Source: Opisthorchis felineus (lineage: Eukaryota; Platyhelminthes; Trematoda; Opisthorchiida; Opisthorchiidae). Taken from it: a DNA stretch of 64,000 nt. Below are positions 11,901 through 22,929 of this stretch, piece after piece. Position 1 is the stretch's first letter. Each line of letters begins with the position of its first letter. Below the pieces are notes generated by a model. It ran no database searches. It had not been told where the DNA came from and saw only the letters and a program-made list of their open reading frames with translations. The position numbers were made by a program, and so were the translations under genes. The stretch is from assembly GCA_004794785.1 (NCBI GenBank), contig SJOL01001962.1, forward strand, positions 1,314,045 to 1,378,044, written 5' to 3'.

Positions 11901-12993
11901 AAGTTAGTTGGATACTCCGCTGCTGAAGTGGGAGCTCTTCCAGTTCATCGTATTAATTAGACAAAAACTGAACTTTACCCGGTTTATCCACTACACCTCA
12001 CCCGCTTTAGTTTGGTCAACCGATAAGTTTTAGGCAAATTTTCGTGAAATTTTTTATGTGAACTCGTGTGTGGAGCGTGACAGGAATTCACTGGCAAACT
12101 GAGAAACACTGTTTCATCCTTTTATAAATTCTCGCTGCCGCACATTGTTTGAATCAGAAGTCTCTGCTATGATGAAACCGAACCTCTTACAGTGTGATGC
12201 GGAAGGGAATCAATTAATAATGCGGTCAACTTTCACTTCTCTACCTATAGCGCGACAACTCAATCGTGAAATACTCTGCTGTTCACCCATATGTATTTCG
12301 ATGACATCCCAATTTGTACATCTGATTTCCATATGAGCATTTTGAAGGTGCTGTTTATTTTTTGATCACACTACTGTGTCTATATACGGTCACGAACGCG
12401 AGCTCTGTTGGTGATTGAGGTCGTAAAATCTACATTCCACTTCTTTTCTTCCGGTTGTTCCTATCAAGAGTTTAACAACCTGATATGTTCCGAAAACCCC
12501 ATGTTTCCTGCTGGTTGTTTATCAGGCGTGCTTAACAGTTTGGTTCGATTTGTCTTGTTATGATAGGGTGTCTTACCAGCCCAACGATCATTTGAAAGAC
12601 CGTTTTCCAACTTGGGTTGGATATGTTTTTTTTCCTATATGGGGTTATTTTTATGACACAGAACGTCCGGTTACAGGGGGCGATACCTTGTAAATTCGAC
12701 TGAAAATTGGACCTTAAGGAAAGCAGGAAATAATTTACACCCTGAATAGAAGATTGTCCTTCGTGCTCGTTCGTAGACGCTTATTGCTACTCATCTCCAT
12801 GGATTGATGAAGTCTATATTCGATATTCTAAAACAATTCAAATCTGAATCTCTCGATACTTGCGCAATCTGAAGACTTTAAATACGGAAATTAGATCATG
12901 TAGTCCTAATTTAACCGTGGCTTACTAGAGATGCGTGTTTGGCAGGGACTGCAGTTACTACGTCATGCGCCTCTGGGGTAAGATACTGTTTTA

Positions 12994-13090
12994 GCCCCAA
13001 GAAGGGCGAAACCGGTCGTGAGCTGTCGGAAAGTAGTGTGTTACGTTCATACAATGTATCCATTATTATTTTTATTATTAATATTATTGT
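12994..13090 (+). repeat. ribozyme-like block with ATT tail, copy 2
   Basis: The block AGCCCCAAGAAGGGCGAAA, continuing through CCGGTCGTGAGCTGTCGG, closely matches 28269-28306. It is followed within about 35 bases by an ATT-rich tail. Here the CTGATGA word of the other copy is degraded to CTGTTTT, so any ribozyme core is broken. Confidence 0.5.
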
Positions 13091-13099
13091 TGCCACCGT

Positions 13100-14700
13100 C
13101 AGGTAAGTTGGCAGAGCACATAAGGGCTACTGGCGTTGTGGTATTGAGGGCTTTAGCACAGTTTAGTGTCATCCGTCCTGCACTAAGCAGTACATAAGGC
13201 GCATAGTTAGTATCATCAAACGAGGATGGGAAAGGAAGCTATGTTTCTGGCCCAACTCATAACTGTGCGGTAGGTAGGACACTGTCAGATTGCCGAAGAC
13301 TCCGATGTCGATAACGACGTTCTTAGTAAGGAGATTAGAAGACTGGAAGACAGGAGACAATGGATAAAGACCACGAGGATAGTTTAAGTTTTATGAGAAA
13401 CGTCACACCCATGGCCCGACCTATAGAACTGGAAGACTGGTTTTCCAAACCCACGGTTCAAAACTTGGAGTCTCGATTCACGTAAGGCTTTTATTCTAGA
13501 ATTCTTTGGGTTCTGTTTATCTAACGCATGATGGATCAGTGGAATTGTGGTTTCGATTGGTGGTTTGTTCCATGGAGAATTGTTACTGCGCTCCTTATGT
13601 TCCACCACACCCAACCTCATGACCTTTCATACTTTTTCCCCAAATCTTATATAAATGCATTCATGTTTGACTGGATTTTTAACATCGGTAGCTGTCAAAG
13701 CAAACCTACACGGTCGATTCAGCACTGATGATCACATGGGGTCCAAAACAACAAACATTTAGCTACAAATGTCAAAGCCAGTGTTCCAGGTCGCTGAATG
13801 ACCGCTCCCATTTGAATTTATTCATGTGATTTAAGGAAGCGTCGGTGTGTTTGCTTGAATATGAAAACCAAGTACTCGTAAACCAAAAGACACATGTGGG
13901 GAGGGACTCGAATCTCTCACTTATCAATTTGCCCTCAAGCTTTTGGGCAATCACAAGGTTTGGTCTGCTGTGGAAGTCACGTTGATAGACATCATTCGTC
14001 AAAGATGAAATAAACTGCGTGTTCTAAACTTACAGAAATAGATGTCAGAAACTAATGGAACAGAAGATCAAGGAAGTCGTTTAGCAAAGCTTTGTGCCAT
14101 GCGGGTCGGAACTTAACATAATGGCGAATTCCAGGGAATTAATTAACGGGATTGGTGTTTTGCGACGGTCCTTGACCACTAGATTACTTCAAAAAGGGAA
14201 CGTTGCATAAAACTTCTAACAACCACTGGTTTTTCTACATTGAATGTTAGCATTCTCCGATCAGAATTATTTTGTAGTCTCTGGCTATACCATTGAGCTA
14301 CCTTCAACATTGTTTGACTCACACGCGGTGTGCTTGACCACGTTCTTCGGACTGTTACGCGTGTCGGACCTGAGGGAACCGTATAACACAGTTCTGTCTG
14401 GATTTGGAGCGAGAGGACACATGTTTTTAAACTACCTCAAAGTGCCGTTGTGTTGCTTTCCCAAGTGTAAGACCCGGAAGTAGTTTAGTGCAGTTCCTGA
14501 AGCAGCTGAAACATAATCTGCATGCGCGAGCTTCTTCAACCGTGTTCTTTGACACCTATTATGGGGAAGCTTTTCACTTAATGTTTGCAAGTATGGTTAA
14601 CCAATGACATCGACAGGTAGTGAACCATTTTCCACTGTCGGGATGTAGCTGCCCTTTATCGCTAATATGAAAGCAAATGTTATTCCGACCCCTTTTCTTC
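13100..14700. other. no supported gene
   Basis: One minus-strand frame (13384-13620, ATG start, 78 codons, MRLGVVEHKERSNNSP...) looks compositionally natural but has no flanking signals or motif. A region near 13890-13990 contains a B-box-like word on the minus strand but does not fold as a tRNA. Otherwise nothing was seen. Confidence 0.4.
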
Positions 14701-14726
14701 AGTTCCATTTCCCAAGGCATTCGCTC

Positions 14727-14910
14727 ATGCAACTCGCCTTCTCAGTTCTAGTCATCCTTACCGGGTGAGAATCCTTCGTTACTCCACACAACCATTCTCG
14801 ACTTAGTTTTGCCCCGGAAACACTGGATCACTTTCTCACTCTGTTTTTTTCCAGGCTACCTTGCCCACTTTTTCAAGACAATAACTATTACCTGTCCAAT
14901 CCCAACCAAC
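14727..14910 (+). CDS. candidate two-exon start of a secreted protein
   Basis: An ATG at 14727 gives MQLAFSVLVILTG and reaches a donor (ACCGG then GTGAGA) at 14765. A very strong acceptor (CTCACTCTGTTTTTTTCCAG) ends at 14854. Joining them in phase gives MQLAFSVLVILTGLPCPLFQ followed by DNNYYLSNPNQLS. This is a textbook signal peptide with a short 90-base intron, as found in flatworms. Where the second exon ends is unclear; the frame stays open beyond 14910. The mature part is short and unrecognised. The splice pair is visible; secretion is inference. Confidence 0.35.
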
Positions 14911-15398
14911 TCTCTGGTGTTTGTGTAGTTTGCCGTTTTTCATTTCTTCTAACTGGTTCGATGGGTTTCAGTGTGGATTTAGCATGCTTTTGTTACTTTT
15001 ACAAGAGGTTTACGACTAAGTTTTCCATTCTCTTGTAATATTCTATGTGAATAATACAAACCAACTTGATCAGGTTCTTTCTATTTGACACAGCGCACCC
15101 AGTTGCTTGTTGAAATTTTATTTAGACTAGACTCGGAGTATACACTCGGTATAATGGCCTTGTCACACAAGCCTCCAGCGTTTCCATTATTTATCGCGTT
15201 TCCTTCATGGAACGTATGCGTACATCACAATCGGACCAACTACACAACATGATTGGCATGTCCTAATTTCCCAATACGATCACATGATTCACGCTTGCAC
15301 CTGTTTGTTTGCTTGTTTTTCTCTTTGGTTGTATGGTCTTTTCCCAACACACATTCAATGGGACCTCACACAGGAAATTGTGCCTCCTGAGGCTTTCA

Positions 15399-15573
15399 CA
15401 TACCTCAGGGGCGTACACACCTCTCTCTGACTTTTTGAAATTTTCAATCACGTCAGGGCCTATCATTCGCTGCGTTACTTTCACTTCAATGCATTTCTTT
15501 TTCTCGTTCGTTTCACTCGGTCCACATTTCAGTGACAAAAGCTTCTCACCTATTCGATCATTCACCTCACCCC
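15399..15573 (-). CDS. candidate internal exon, charged unknown protein
   Basis: On the minus strand about 58 codons run from near an AG (ATGTTTGAG) to an excellent donor (GCCCCTGAG then GTATGT). The peptide is lysine- and glutamate-rich with scattered cysteines (for example SETNEKKKCIEVKVTQRM). A stop lies just upstream of the proposed acceptor, which fits an exon boundary. The acceptor has little polypyrimidine, and the opposite strand is also open but strongly biased to Phe and Ser, as expected for an antisense frame. Confidence 0.3.
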
Positions 15574-15827
15574 TCAAACATTATACTTCGTTGAGTTCTC
15601 CCACCCCTCCACAAACGCACAAACCCGGTAGGATGTTGGGGCGACTAATCAGTTAGACGGATGCACTTCCCATCCCTGTTCAAAACTGTCTTCAGAGCAT
15701 GTGCTGGAAGCTCCATCTTGTTTTATGATGGCCACGTGGGTTATGCGTTTTCGCTCAGCTTTGGATTTCTGACCTTCAGATAATCTTGCTGCTGTGTCCT
15801 GACACGGTGTGTTTCATTTCTTTTCAG

Positions 15828-15899
15828 CTAAATCAAATTGATTTACCATCTAGGCCTGGTTCTTCTTTACGTCTTCCTGGGAACATGTTCTTGGACTAG
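15828..15899 (+). CDS. candidate short terminal exon
   Basis: A strong acceptor (TTTCATTTCTTTTCAG) is followed by only one open frame, 23 codons ending in TAG: LNQIDLPSRPGSSLRLPGN and so on. It could be the last exon of a plus-strand gene, but no upstream partner is fixed. Confidence 0.22.
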   Translation, partial: LNQIDLPSRPGSSLRLPGNMFLD

Positions 15900-16080
15900 T
15901 TACATTTTCCGGTGTTTTCTTAACTGAGTAATCAATAGGTTGATCCTGTAGTGGTGTGGGTTCGTGTTAGCAATGTGTACGCAGCTAGCGTTTAATGAAT
16001 GGGATAGACAATAATAACACTAGAAAGCTGAATTCATTTTCTATCGTACTTGGAATTTCACATGCATGTATCGTTTTCAG

Positions 16081-16185
16081 TTGGACCGCCAGACATCACA
16101 AACTTGCTGGCTTTCCTCGAAAAAAGACCCCTGTGTTCGTTTTGAAATTTGTTCAGATTCTGTTTATAACCATTGGCAGTTAGAA
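16081..16185 (+). CDS. candidate internal exon, partner of 16365-16472
   Basis: The acceptor (CATGTATCGTTTTCAG) is good. The best frame reads LDRQTSQTCWLSSKKDPC and continues to EREVG, with a weak donor (CGTGAG then GTTGGA) giving phase 0. That phase fits the exon starting at 16365. All three frames are open at first, so the frame is not certain. Confidence 0.27.
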
Positions 16186-16364
16186 CGTGAGGTTGGATAA
16201 TATCGGTGATAGATGCAAGAATGAGGGATGCGACAGATAAAAACGGGGTTGTTGAGCCAACCGACAGTCATGGTTGGAAAACTTGTCCAGAAATACATGT
16301 TGCTTCATCTCATGCTTATTTTTGCCCATCACTGTCGGTTTTTTCTCCTTGCTTTCCAAATCAG

Positions 16365-16472
16365 TTTGTTCACTTTCGTATAGTTCTAACATCCGTTTTG
16401 GGAGAGCTGGAGGCTTACCTTCTGATTCCTAATGATTACGCGTCCCAAAATGGTCATCCTGGATCTTTCTGA
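16365..16472 (+). CDS. candidate terminal exon, unknown protein
   Basis: A strong acceptor (TTGCTTTCCAAATCAG) leads 35 codons and a TGA: FVHFRIVLTSVLGELEAYLL, then IPNDYASQNGHPGSF. The segment has a natural residue mix. It may close a gene with the 16081 exon. No family is recognised. Confidence 0.3.
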   Translation, partial: FVHFRIVLTSVLGELEAYLLIPNDYASQNGHPGSF

Positions 16473-17059
16473 AAACGCATAAATGGGCCTTATTTACGAC
16501 ATTCAGTTACATCACAACATGCCTCGTTTCACGACCTCGGGGCCTCTGTTGTTGAACGGTCTGATTAATTACTAAATCGAATCCGTCTAATACACAACCC
16601 ATTTACATTCCATTAAAAACGTCGATGTGACACAGACGGCAAACAGGTCAGTTTAGTCGTTAGCTTTTGTTACACTATGGGAATTTTTGGTTCTAATTTA
16701 TGAGGCAGTTTACTCGCGATCGGCCTTGCACGCTTGAACATGCTTGCCTTATGTCAGTTTTTCGGAGGCCCATGTTAATGATTCTTTCAGCACTATAGTC
16801 ATCATCGAAGGGAGTGAACTTCAGTGAAAAACGCTTTTGATGGCACTAACTTCATATTAGAAGAATAAAATGATGGGAAACAGGTATCCTTGAACGTACT
16901 GAACACCAGAGCCCCCAGATGGGTATCTGAAACCCGGGGCTTGTGGAAAGTGACTCACATGCACTAAATTCTACCATGGTGATCATCTAAGCCTACACTT
17001 AGTTTCATCTGGACACTTTTCAAGCGGATTAAAACACATTGCAAACGAGCTAGCTCGAC

Positions 17060-17262
17060 ACGAGCTCGACATAGCTAGGTTGTTAAGTCTCGAACTTACT
17101 GACCGGAAGACAGCTGGTCTGAACCCAACCCCGGCATCACGGTGACTGTTTAGGCTTGGTGACTTGGCAGTATCTATGCCGCCGTCCTTCCTTCGGGTGG
17201 CATTGAACCTAGACACCGAAAGGGTTTTATAGCTCAACCATTATTTATTATTATTATATTTG
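17060..17262 (+). repeat. tRNA-derived SINE, decayed copy
   Basis: The segment carries the family words ACTTACTGACCGGAAG, GGTCTGAACCCAAC (mutated B box), GCATCACG, TTTAGGCTTGG, GGCAGTATCT, TTCGGGTGGCATT and CACCGAAAGGGT, then an ATT tail. The 5' head is poorly preserved. It belongs to the same family as 27488, 53099 and 54812. Confidence 0.75.
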
Positions 17263-18221
17263 TTCCAAAGGAACTGTTACGCGAGCAAATTGATCTGGAG
17301 ATCTCTGCGAAGTAGCAACTCGTTCAGTTCAAGAACATAAGCAGAAGGCAAGCGTTGGTCGAGAACATATGTAAAACTGCATGAATGTCGTGACAGCAAA
17401 ATCTAAGGGTAGCCCGGAAACCTTTCTGAATCACTGTCCAAACCAAAACGGAACTAAAATTGGGGACCAGCGTTTTACGCAGAGTCCAATGTAAGGATTG
17501 TGGCAAACACTGTGGCGAACAAACTAAAGAAAAGCTATCCACCAGACTGTACGGATATCGATTTGACGCTAAAGGGCACGGTCAATTGTCACCCGTCTCC
17601 GCGCATGAAAATCAGGAAGGATGCGAATTTTACTGGAACCAAGTTCGCTTATAAGCCCAAGAAAGAACGAAGAAGTAAAGTGTATCTGTGGAGGCGTGAC
17701 ACTCGTCTTAGAAGACTGTCCAGGCACATTATGACCAAACCGAATTATTAAACTCTTAAAAATACTCATGAACAGCTAAACTCAAAACTAGACAGGAAAC
17801 TGTAAGAGAAACCAGTAGAAGGTATTACGGACGCGCAAAAGTCAAGGGATTAAATCAAGATCAGTAGAATGTACAACAAAGCACCACAGAAACCAGTAAA
17901 TAAGAACAACAAATGAAAATTGCGCAGAACATAAAACACCTTAGAATCCGGTCAGAAAGCCAGAAAACTGGTGAATGGACGTATAAGCCTATAGGTGTGC
18001 ACCTAGCCAGGTGTGTGATAAGAAGAGGCACTGAAAAGTAATACGCAAGAAGAAGAAACAGGCCAGTCAGAATAAAGGACCTCATCTATTGAAATAAAGG
18101 CATTCAACGAACCTACCGAGTGCAAGATATTCGGACATCAGCGGACATCAACTCAAATTCCACATGGGGAAATCATATACTGAGCAAACCGATCCTGAAA
18201 CAACCAAACATGTTTAATTCT

Positions 18222-18397
18222 TATTATATAAGATAATAAATGATAATCGGTTTGCCGTAACATCCTTTGTGTGCCTGCCTCTCACGCTAGGAAGGATGAG
18301 GGTTTGGGTACTGTCAGGTTGCCCAAGCCTATTTTAAATGCCTGGTTCGGTTTCTGGTCACTAGATTCCCATCCTAACCACTGGCCATCTTGAGCTC
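18222..18397 (-). repeat. tRNA-derived SINE, minus strand
   Basis: Read on the minus strand it starts with CAAGATGGCCAGTGGTTAGGA (A box region). It has a damaged B box, then AGGCTTGGGCAACCTGACAG, CCCTCATCCTTCC, GGATGTTAC and an AT-rich tail. It is old and diverged. Confidence 0.7.
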
Positions 18398-18439
18398 TCG
18401 CTATATTATGAGAACGCAAGCAAGAGGACCAAAAATACT

Positions 18440-18591
18440 TACCGGATCGTCCACCGTCGAAATGTCCTATGGTGACGAAACGCATGGAAGCCAGTTGTCA
18501 AAGGCACCTAAGGGATCAATTGCCACCTGGTCAGAAGCTGTACTAAAAGCAGTGGTCCCTTGGGCTATGCACATCTATTCTGTGGAACAGG
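18440..18591 (+). CDS. candidate exon next to a SINE, unknown protein
   Basis: An ATG-containing frame (MSYGDETHGSQLSKAPKGS, continuing SEAVLKAVVPWAMHIYSVEQ) ends exactly at a good donor (GTGGAACAG then GTAATA). The 5' limit is not fixed. The adjacent minus-strand SINE suggests this is non-essential intronic or intergenic space, but the residue mix looks natural. Confidence 0.25.
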
Positions 18592-20093
18592 TAATATAAC
18601 CGTGATATCAAGTCGTCGTCCGTCGCATCTGGTCTTAAGTGAAGAATACTTTCCTCGTCAGATTCGGTGAACTTCGACTTATAATCGACTGTCCGCCCAA
18701 CAACATGTTTTCAGTGAAATATTTCTGAATGTTTTTCTGGTTGCTCTTGGTAGAGCTTATGGGCGCACGATCTACCATTTAGCTTCAAAACTTTCCTCAA
18801 AATATACAACTTTTGCTGTGGGCATGCACGTGTTTTCTTCATGTAATGGGAAACTATGCTTGACATCCTAAGTCAGGACTTTTTGGCGAGGATGTGGATG
18901 CATAAAATTACCTTCACTTCTGCGGGATAACAGAACTTCTCTGTGGTAAAATTGAAATCCTCAGGTTTTTTTTATAGACTCAATTTAAGGTAACTTTGCT
19001 TGCCGTCTGATTTACAGCGCCACTAACTGTCTCTTCAGTTTCACTGATTTTCGACGTAATGAAGTATACCTTCTATATTCTTTGCATTTGTTTTCAACAT
19101 TTTTCGTCTCTGACGATATTGCTGTGCACAACAGCCCGAATGAAAGGTGATAGCGGTGGTACTGCTCGGTTGTCCATGCCTAGATGAGAGCAATTAGGAA
19201 ATCATTTGTGTGTTCCAGACCTTGAGCTATTCTTTACTGAATAGTGGCATATTTTCTTTCTTTGCCCTTCTGGATTTCCGGAATGTACATGTCTATAGAC
19301 TATGGATATTCTTCGCATTTTTTAAAAGGTATGGCAAGTTATATATAGAACAGAACTGAACATGAAGGTATCCGACACGTAGCCTTCCTCGGTCATAGAC
19401 TTCGACCCTCCGTCTTCGGACTAGTTTGCGCAACTAGTGAATCTCTTATCTACCTATGTCTACCTGATGAATCCTGGTAACGACAAAGGCACTCTTGTGG
19501 TTGAATATCTCTGATCTCACTCGATCTGTGCTAGGAAAACAGTCAGTCAGAAACTGTCGAATGTCAAACGAGGATCACTGACTATTCAGCTAGGATGTTC
19601 TAACTTTTCACCAGTAGCCTACCGAATTTTTTAATTTTAATTTTTTCAAAGCTGATCCAAACCCGTTTTTGCATGTAAGTTCACGTGAATTTTCCAAAAT
19701 AAAATAGCTCTCTACATTCCTTGTCTTAGAAGAACCCATCACGTATGGTTCCATTCATGTCCCCAGTGAAGTCGGAACAACTGCTCATTGCTTCCCTAAT
19801 CGCCATGAAATACTGTCTCCACAACACTTGTGGGACGCGGTAGATTCATGCTCAGCTGTTATAATGAGGCTGATTTTCACCTACCTGCAGGCCTGCTTAT
19901 GATATATGTATTGTTTTCTTCCGGGAATACTTACTTTCGAAAATCATAGTTTTTTTCTGAAATACTTCCTGGAAAAAGAGATTCACCACTCCGAAGAACA
20001 GCAACTATCCTTGAGACCTCGCAACAGCCTTTAACGTAGTCAGCGACCTAATTTACAGCTCTCTTTTCGGAATCCTCCAAGAGTAGTTGAAGA

Positions 20094-20396
20094 CTAGTAT
20101 GAATGAGGTCGAATAGATTGTGCGGTGTGAAGTTCATTTGAGGTGACTGTTGGTGGAGAAACGAGTTTAAGAACAGTGTTTTTTGATTGCTCGCTGTTCC
20201 GGTCACTGTTGGTGACCTTTGTCGGGATCAAGGTAATCGGAGTCCCAAGGAACGGAAGAAACATGAGGTGGTTTCCATCTACCCTTTTGTGGTCAACCTT
20301 CTCATGAGGCGAATGACACATTAGACAGTCTGAGGACAACCGGATGCTTGAATTGATTCGGCTTTGTTTTTGAGGGGAATAGTCGTCAGAATTCAT
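20094..20396 (-). CDS. 100-codon ATG-led frame, hypothetical protein
   Basis: An ATG in good context (ACAAATG) with an upstream in-frame stop opens 100 hydrophilic codons (MNSDDYSPQKQSRINSSIRL...), including one CLMCHSPHEK stretch. There is no family match and no splice support. Frames of this length occur by chance here, so this stays tentative. Confidence 0.22.
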   Translation of the reverse strand: MNSDDYSPQKQSRINSSIRLSSDCLMCHSPHEKVDHKRVDGNHLMFLPFLGTPITLIPTKVTNSDRNSEQSKNTVLKLVSPPTVTSNELHTAQSIRPHSY

Positions 20397-20954
20397 TTGT
20401 TATATAACCAACAGTGTCTTACGGTTTGTATCAGGTTATTGTTACTACAGTGCTTCGTATGTCCAACAACTGTGTCAACCCACTACGAAACTGATGATCC
20501 GCAGGCGAAAAGCACGTTCCAGTGTAGGCGTTTTACGCTGTAAGATTTTTGCTTGGATTGCTCACTTTGATGTCATTGCACAAGTTTCCTCATCAAGCAG
20601 AGATAACATCATCACCAATGCATTCACGACGCTCGACTGCAAGTGCTTCCACTGTACAGATGGCGTTGTGGATTATTTATTATGTTGTTGCCGTTTGACT
20701 TCACAAGCTTACACACAAAGCCATTATCACTGCTACGTCATTTGTGTGTGTGTGTGTTTGTGTTAATCTAACCTTATTATTTTCAGTTTTGGCGAAAATG
20801 TTTCGTCTATTCATAGGTACTCATTGGCATGGGAATTGAGCCTACGGACTAGCGGCCCCAGACTGTGTCATATCCACCGTCATTTTGTTTCACTTTCTGT
20901 TTGAAGCCCGTGGCATTTGTTTTTCCCAATTCGTAATTGTCATCGTTAGCTTAC

Positions 20955-21136
20955 CGGTCACTTAAGTAAACCCGATTCACTCTCGCTTGCGTCCATTGGT
21001 CATAATCCATGATCACTTGGTAGAAGCATCCTGAGTTTTGTGCTCTCATTCGAGCTCTTTGCTTTACGATACCAAGTACAATTTCGAATCCCAAGTACTT
21101 AAACCAAAAAAGAAACTGTTTCAATGGTGTTTTCAT
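20955..21136 (-). CDS. candidate first coding exon, possible signal-anchor protein
   Basis: From an ATG at 21136 the frame reads MKTPLKQFLFWFKYLGFEIV, then a basic region and VIMDYDQWTQARVNRVYLSD. It ends at a good donor (AGTGACCG then GTAAGC). The N-terminus is hydrophobic and aromatic, compatible with a signal anchor. No downstream exon is paired. Confidence 0.28.
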
Positions 21137-21619
21137 ATTACTATGGACGTTTTCAATCACACAACGTCAGCTCCACTGAATGACCTTGGCTTACATAGTT
21201 AAAGGTGTTTGCAGCTAGAAAATCTGCAAATGAGTCGCCTAGAATCTTCGTATAATCTGTGCAAGAGAAATCTTTTACCAAGCAGATTTTAAGACGGGAT
21301 TTGTGCGGGGCTTCAGTGCAGAGATATTCTGACTCAGAAGCATTTGCAAGATTTGTTCCTCACTCTGACCCAAAAGAATCCAACGGTTAACGCAGAAAAT
21401 TTTAATGTGGTACTTTACTTTGAAGTACCTCTACGGTGGTCTAAATGTCAACTGCCAGTCACCAAATCAAATGAAGCGCATAACAACCGGAAGCACTGGC
21501 TATCACGACATGAACCGATGGACTCACTTGTACTGCTAGTCACTCTTTTTGTATTGTTCAAGAAGTTTTTATTTACGACAATGTGCTCACAATTTATCGT
21601 GAAAAATTGATTATGCGAG

Positions 21620-22640
21620 GAATTTGGCCGGAAATTCTTAATCGGAGTGTTGTGACAAGTGGAAAGTAACTCTCTCCATACCCAACACCAAAGCCTGTGT
21701 GCTTTTTGAGAATAAAATACTCATTCTGGTGTGATTGCACACAATAGATACAACTCTATCTGGGGGTAAGATTGTGCCTTCTTTTGTAAGGCCGTAACCC
21801 AGTGGCTGTTGTCTTCAGATGTCACGTTCAACAACTAAACGAAATATTGAAATACGGTTCGTCCGTCCCTTCAGCATTAGTTGTGTTGATTAATCGGGTC
21901 GGTCGATTCGTAAATGCACTTATTCGCCCTTGCCTGTCCGTGTTTTTCTGTGGAACATTCTGTTACATTCTTTTTGGACAATACTACGACTCACTTCTCT
22001 CATTCTGGCCTGAAGCGCCTGGTAGATATTTCGGCACTCAAAAATAATCCTGCTATTGTGGTTTACCACAGCAGATTTTCAGCTTGGAAATCTATGCCTG
22101 TTCATTCTGCAAGTTATCGGCAAATCCAGAAAGGCTGCATAGGGTGCCCTTTTCGGGGGGGTCATACCTGTTGATTTAGACTGCAAGTGTAGCATTTTGT
22201 CATATTAGCTTATTGGTACTGGTGGAGTAACCTTCGTGGAGACCTCCTCATCTAACAGGAAACACCTCCATCGACATGATAGTATCACCGGCAATGACTT
22301 CCATGCGCTCCGCCACCATGCTCTAGCAAGAAACTGGCTAGATACAAGAATTAGAATGCATCTGAGAAATGCGACCGCTCAAGGACGGTAACGACGATTC
22401 ACATCACAGCGGCTGATGGCCCATGTGATGGAAATGGACGAGCATCCTACAGTAAATAGGAGAGAGGGTACACAGTTGATATCCGTGTGGAGAGCCGTTA
22501 TAGACAAGCAAGATTTACCCAAAAAGGTGTGAGGTTTTCAAGTGGCACCATTAGCAAAGACGGCAGAGAACCCAATCCAATGGAGATGCACGCAACTGCT
22601 GCTGATTAACCAACTGTCTTAGAAAAGGTTCATTTACACG
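21620..22640. other. no supported gene
   Basis: Only short open frames occur. 22250-22630 has a purine-rich, multiply stopped composition similar to old retroelement remains, but I could not place it in a family. Confidence 0.35.
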
Positions 22641-22777
22641 TAGCAACGAAAAATGTAAACCTTCACATGGAGTGAATAGAAAGAACCGGACACTAGACCA
22701 GGCACAAACACATGTAGACCTCAAGCGCATTGGTTATGACACTAACAAAATCTCACCGGGAACAACCAAGACTGACT

Positions 22778-22920
22778 GAGCCTGTTGGTAAGAAGATATC
22801 TTCCAGATTGCCTCTCCTTCTGCCTCAAAACCGGACAGACCTTGTGATAAAGATACTTGGCACCACAGAGCTTCATTATCAAACATTTTTCGAACAGTAA
22901 GTCCACCGAGTGCATTCGAA
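22778..22920 (+). repeat. Penelope-like element end (pseudo-LTR fragment), copy 2
   Basis: This aligns word for word with 10338-10490: GAGCCTGTTGGTAAGAAGA, CTTCCAGATTGCCTCTCCTT, CTGCCTCAAAACCGGACAG, ACTTGG, TCGAACAGTAAGTCCACCGA. The CTGATGA word is destroyed (CACCACAGA). It is more decayed than the other two copies. Confidence 0.5.
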
Positions 22921-22929
22921 ACTTCTCCC

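Noticed and set aside
13085..13105. Strong splice donor CAG-GTAAGT
   Set aside because: It directly follows an ATT-rich repeat tail and no open frame leads into it.
13890..13990. tRNA-like sequence on the minus strand
   Set aside because: A B-box-like word (GATTCGAGTCCC) is present but no cloverleaf can be drawn and the A box is poor.
15309..15656. 115-codon plus-strand frame
   Set aside because: Its Phe/Ser/Thr-rich content is what the antisense of a Lys/Glu-rich frame gives, and the minus strand has an excellent donor.
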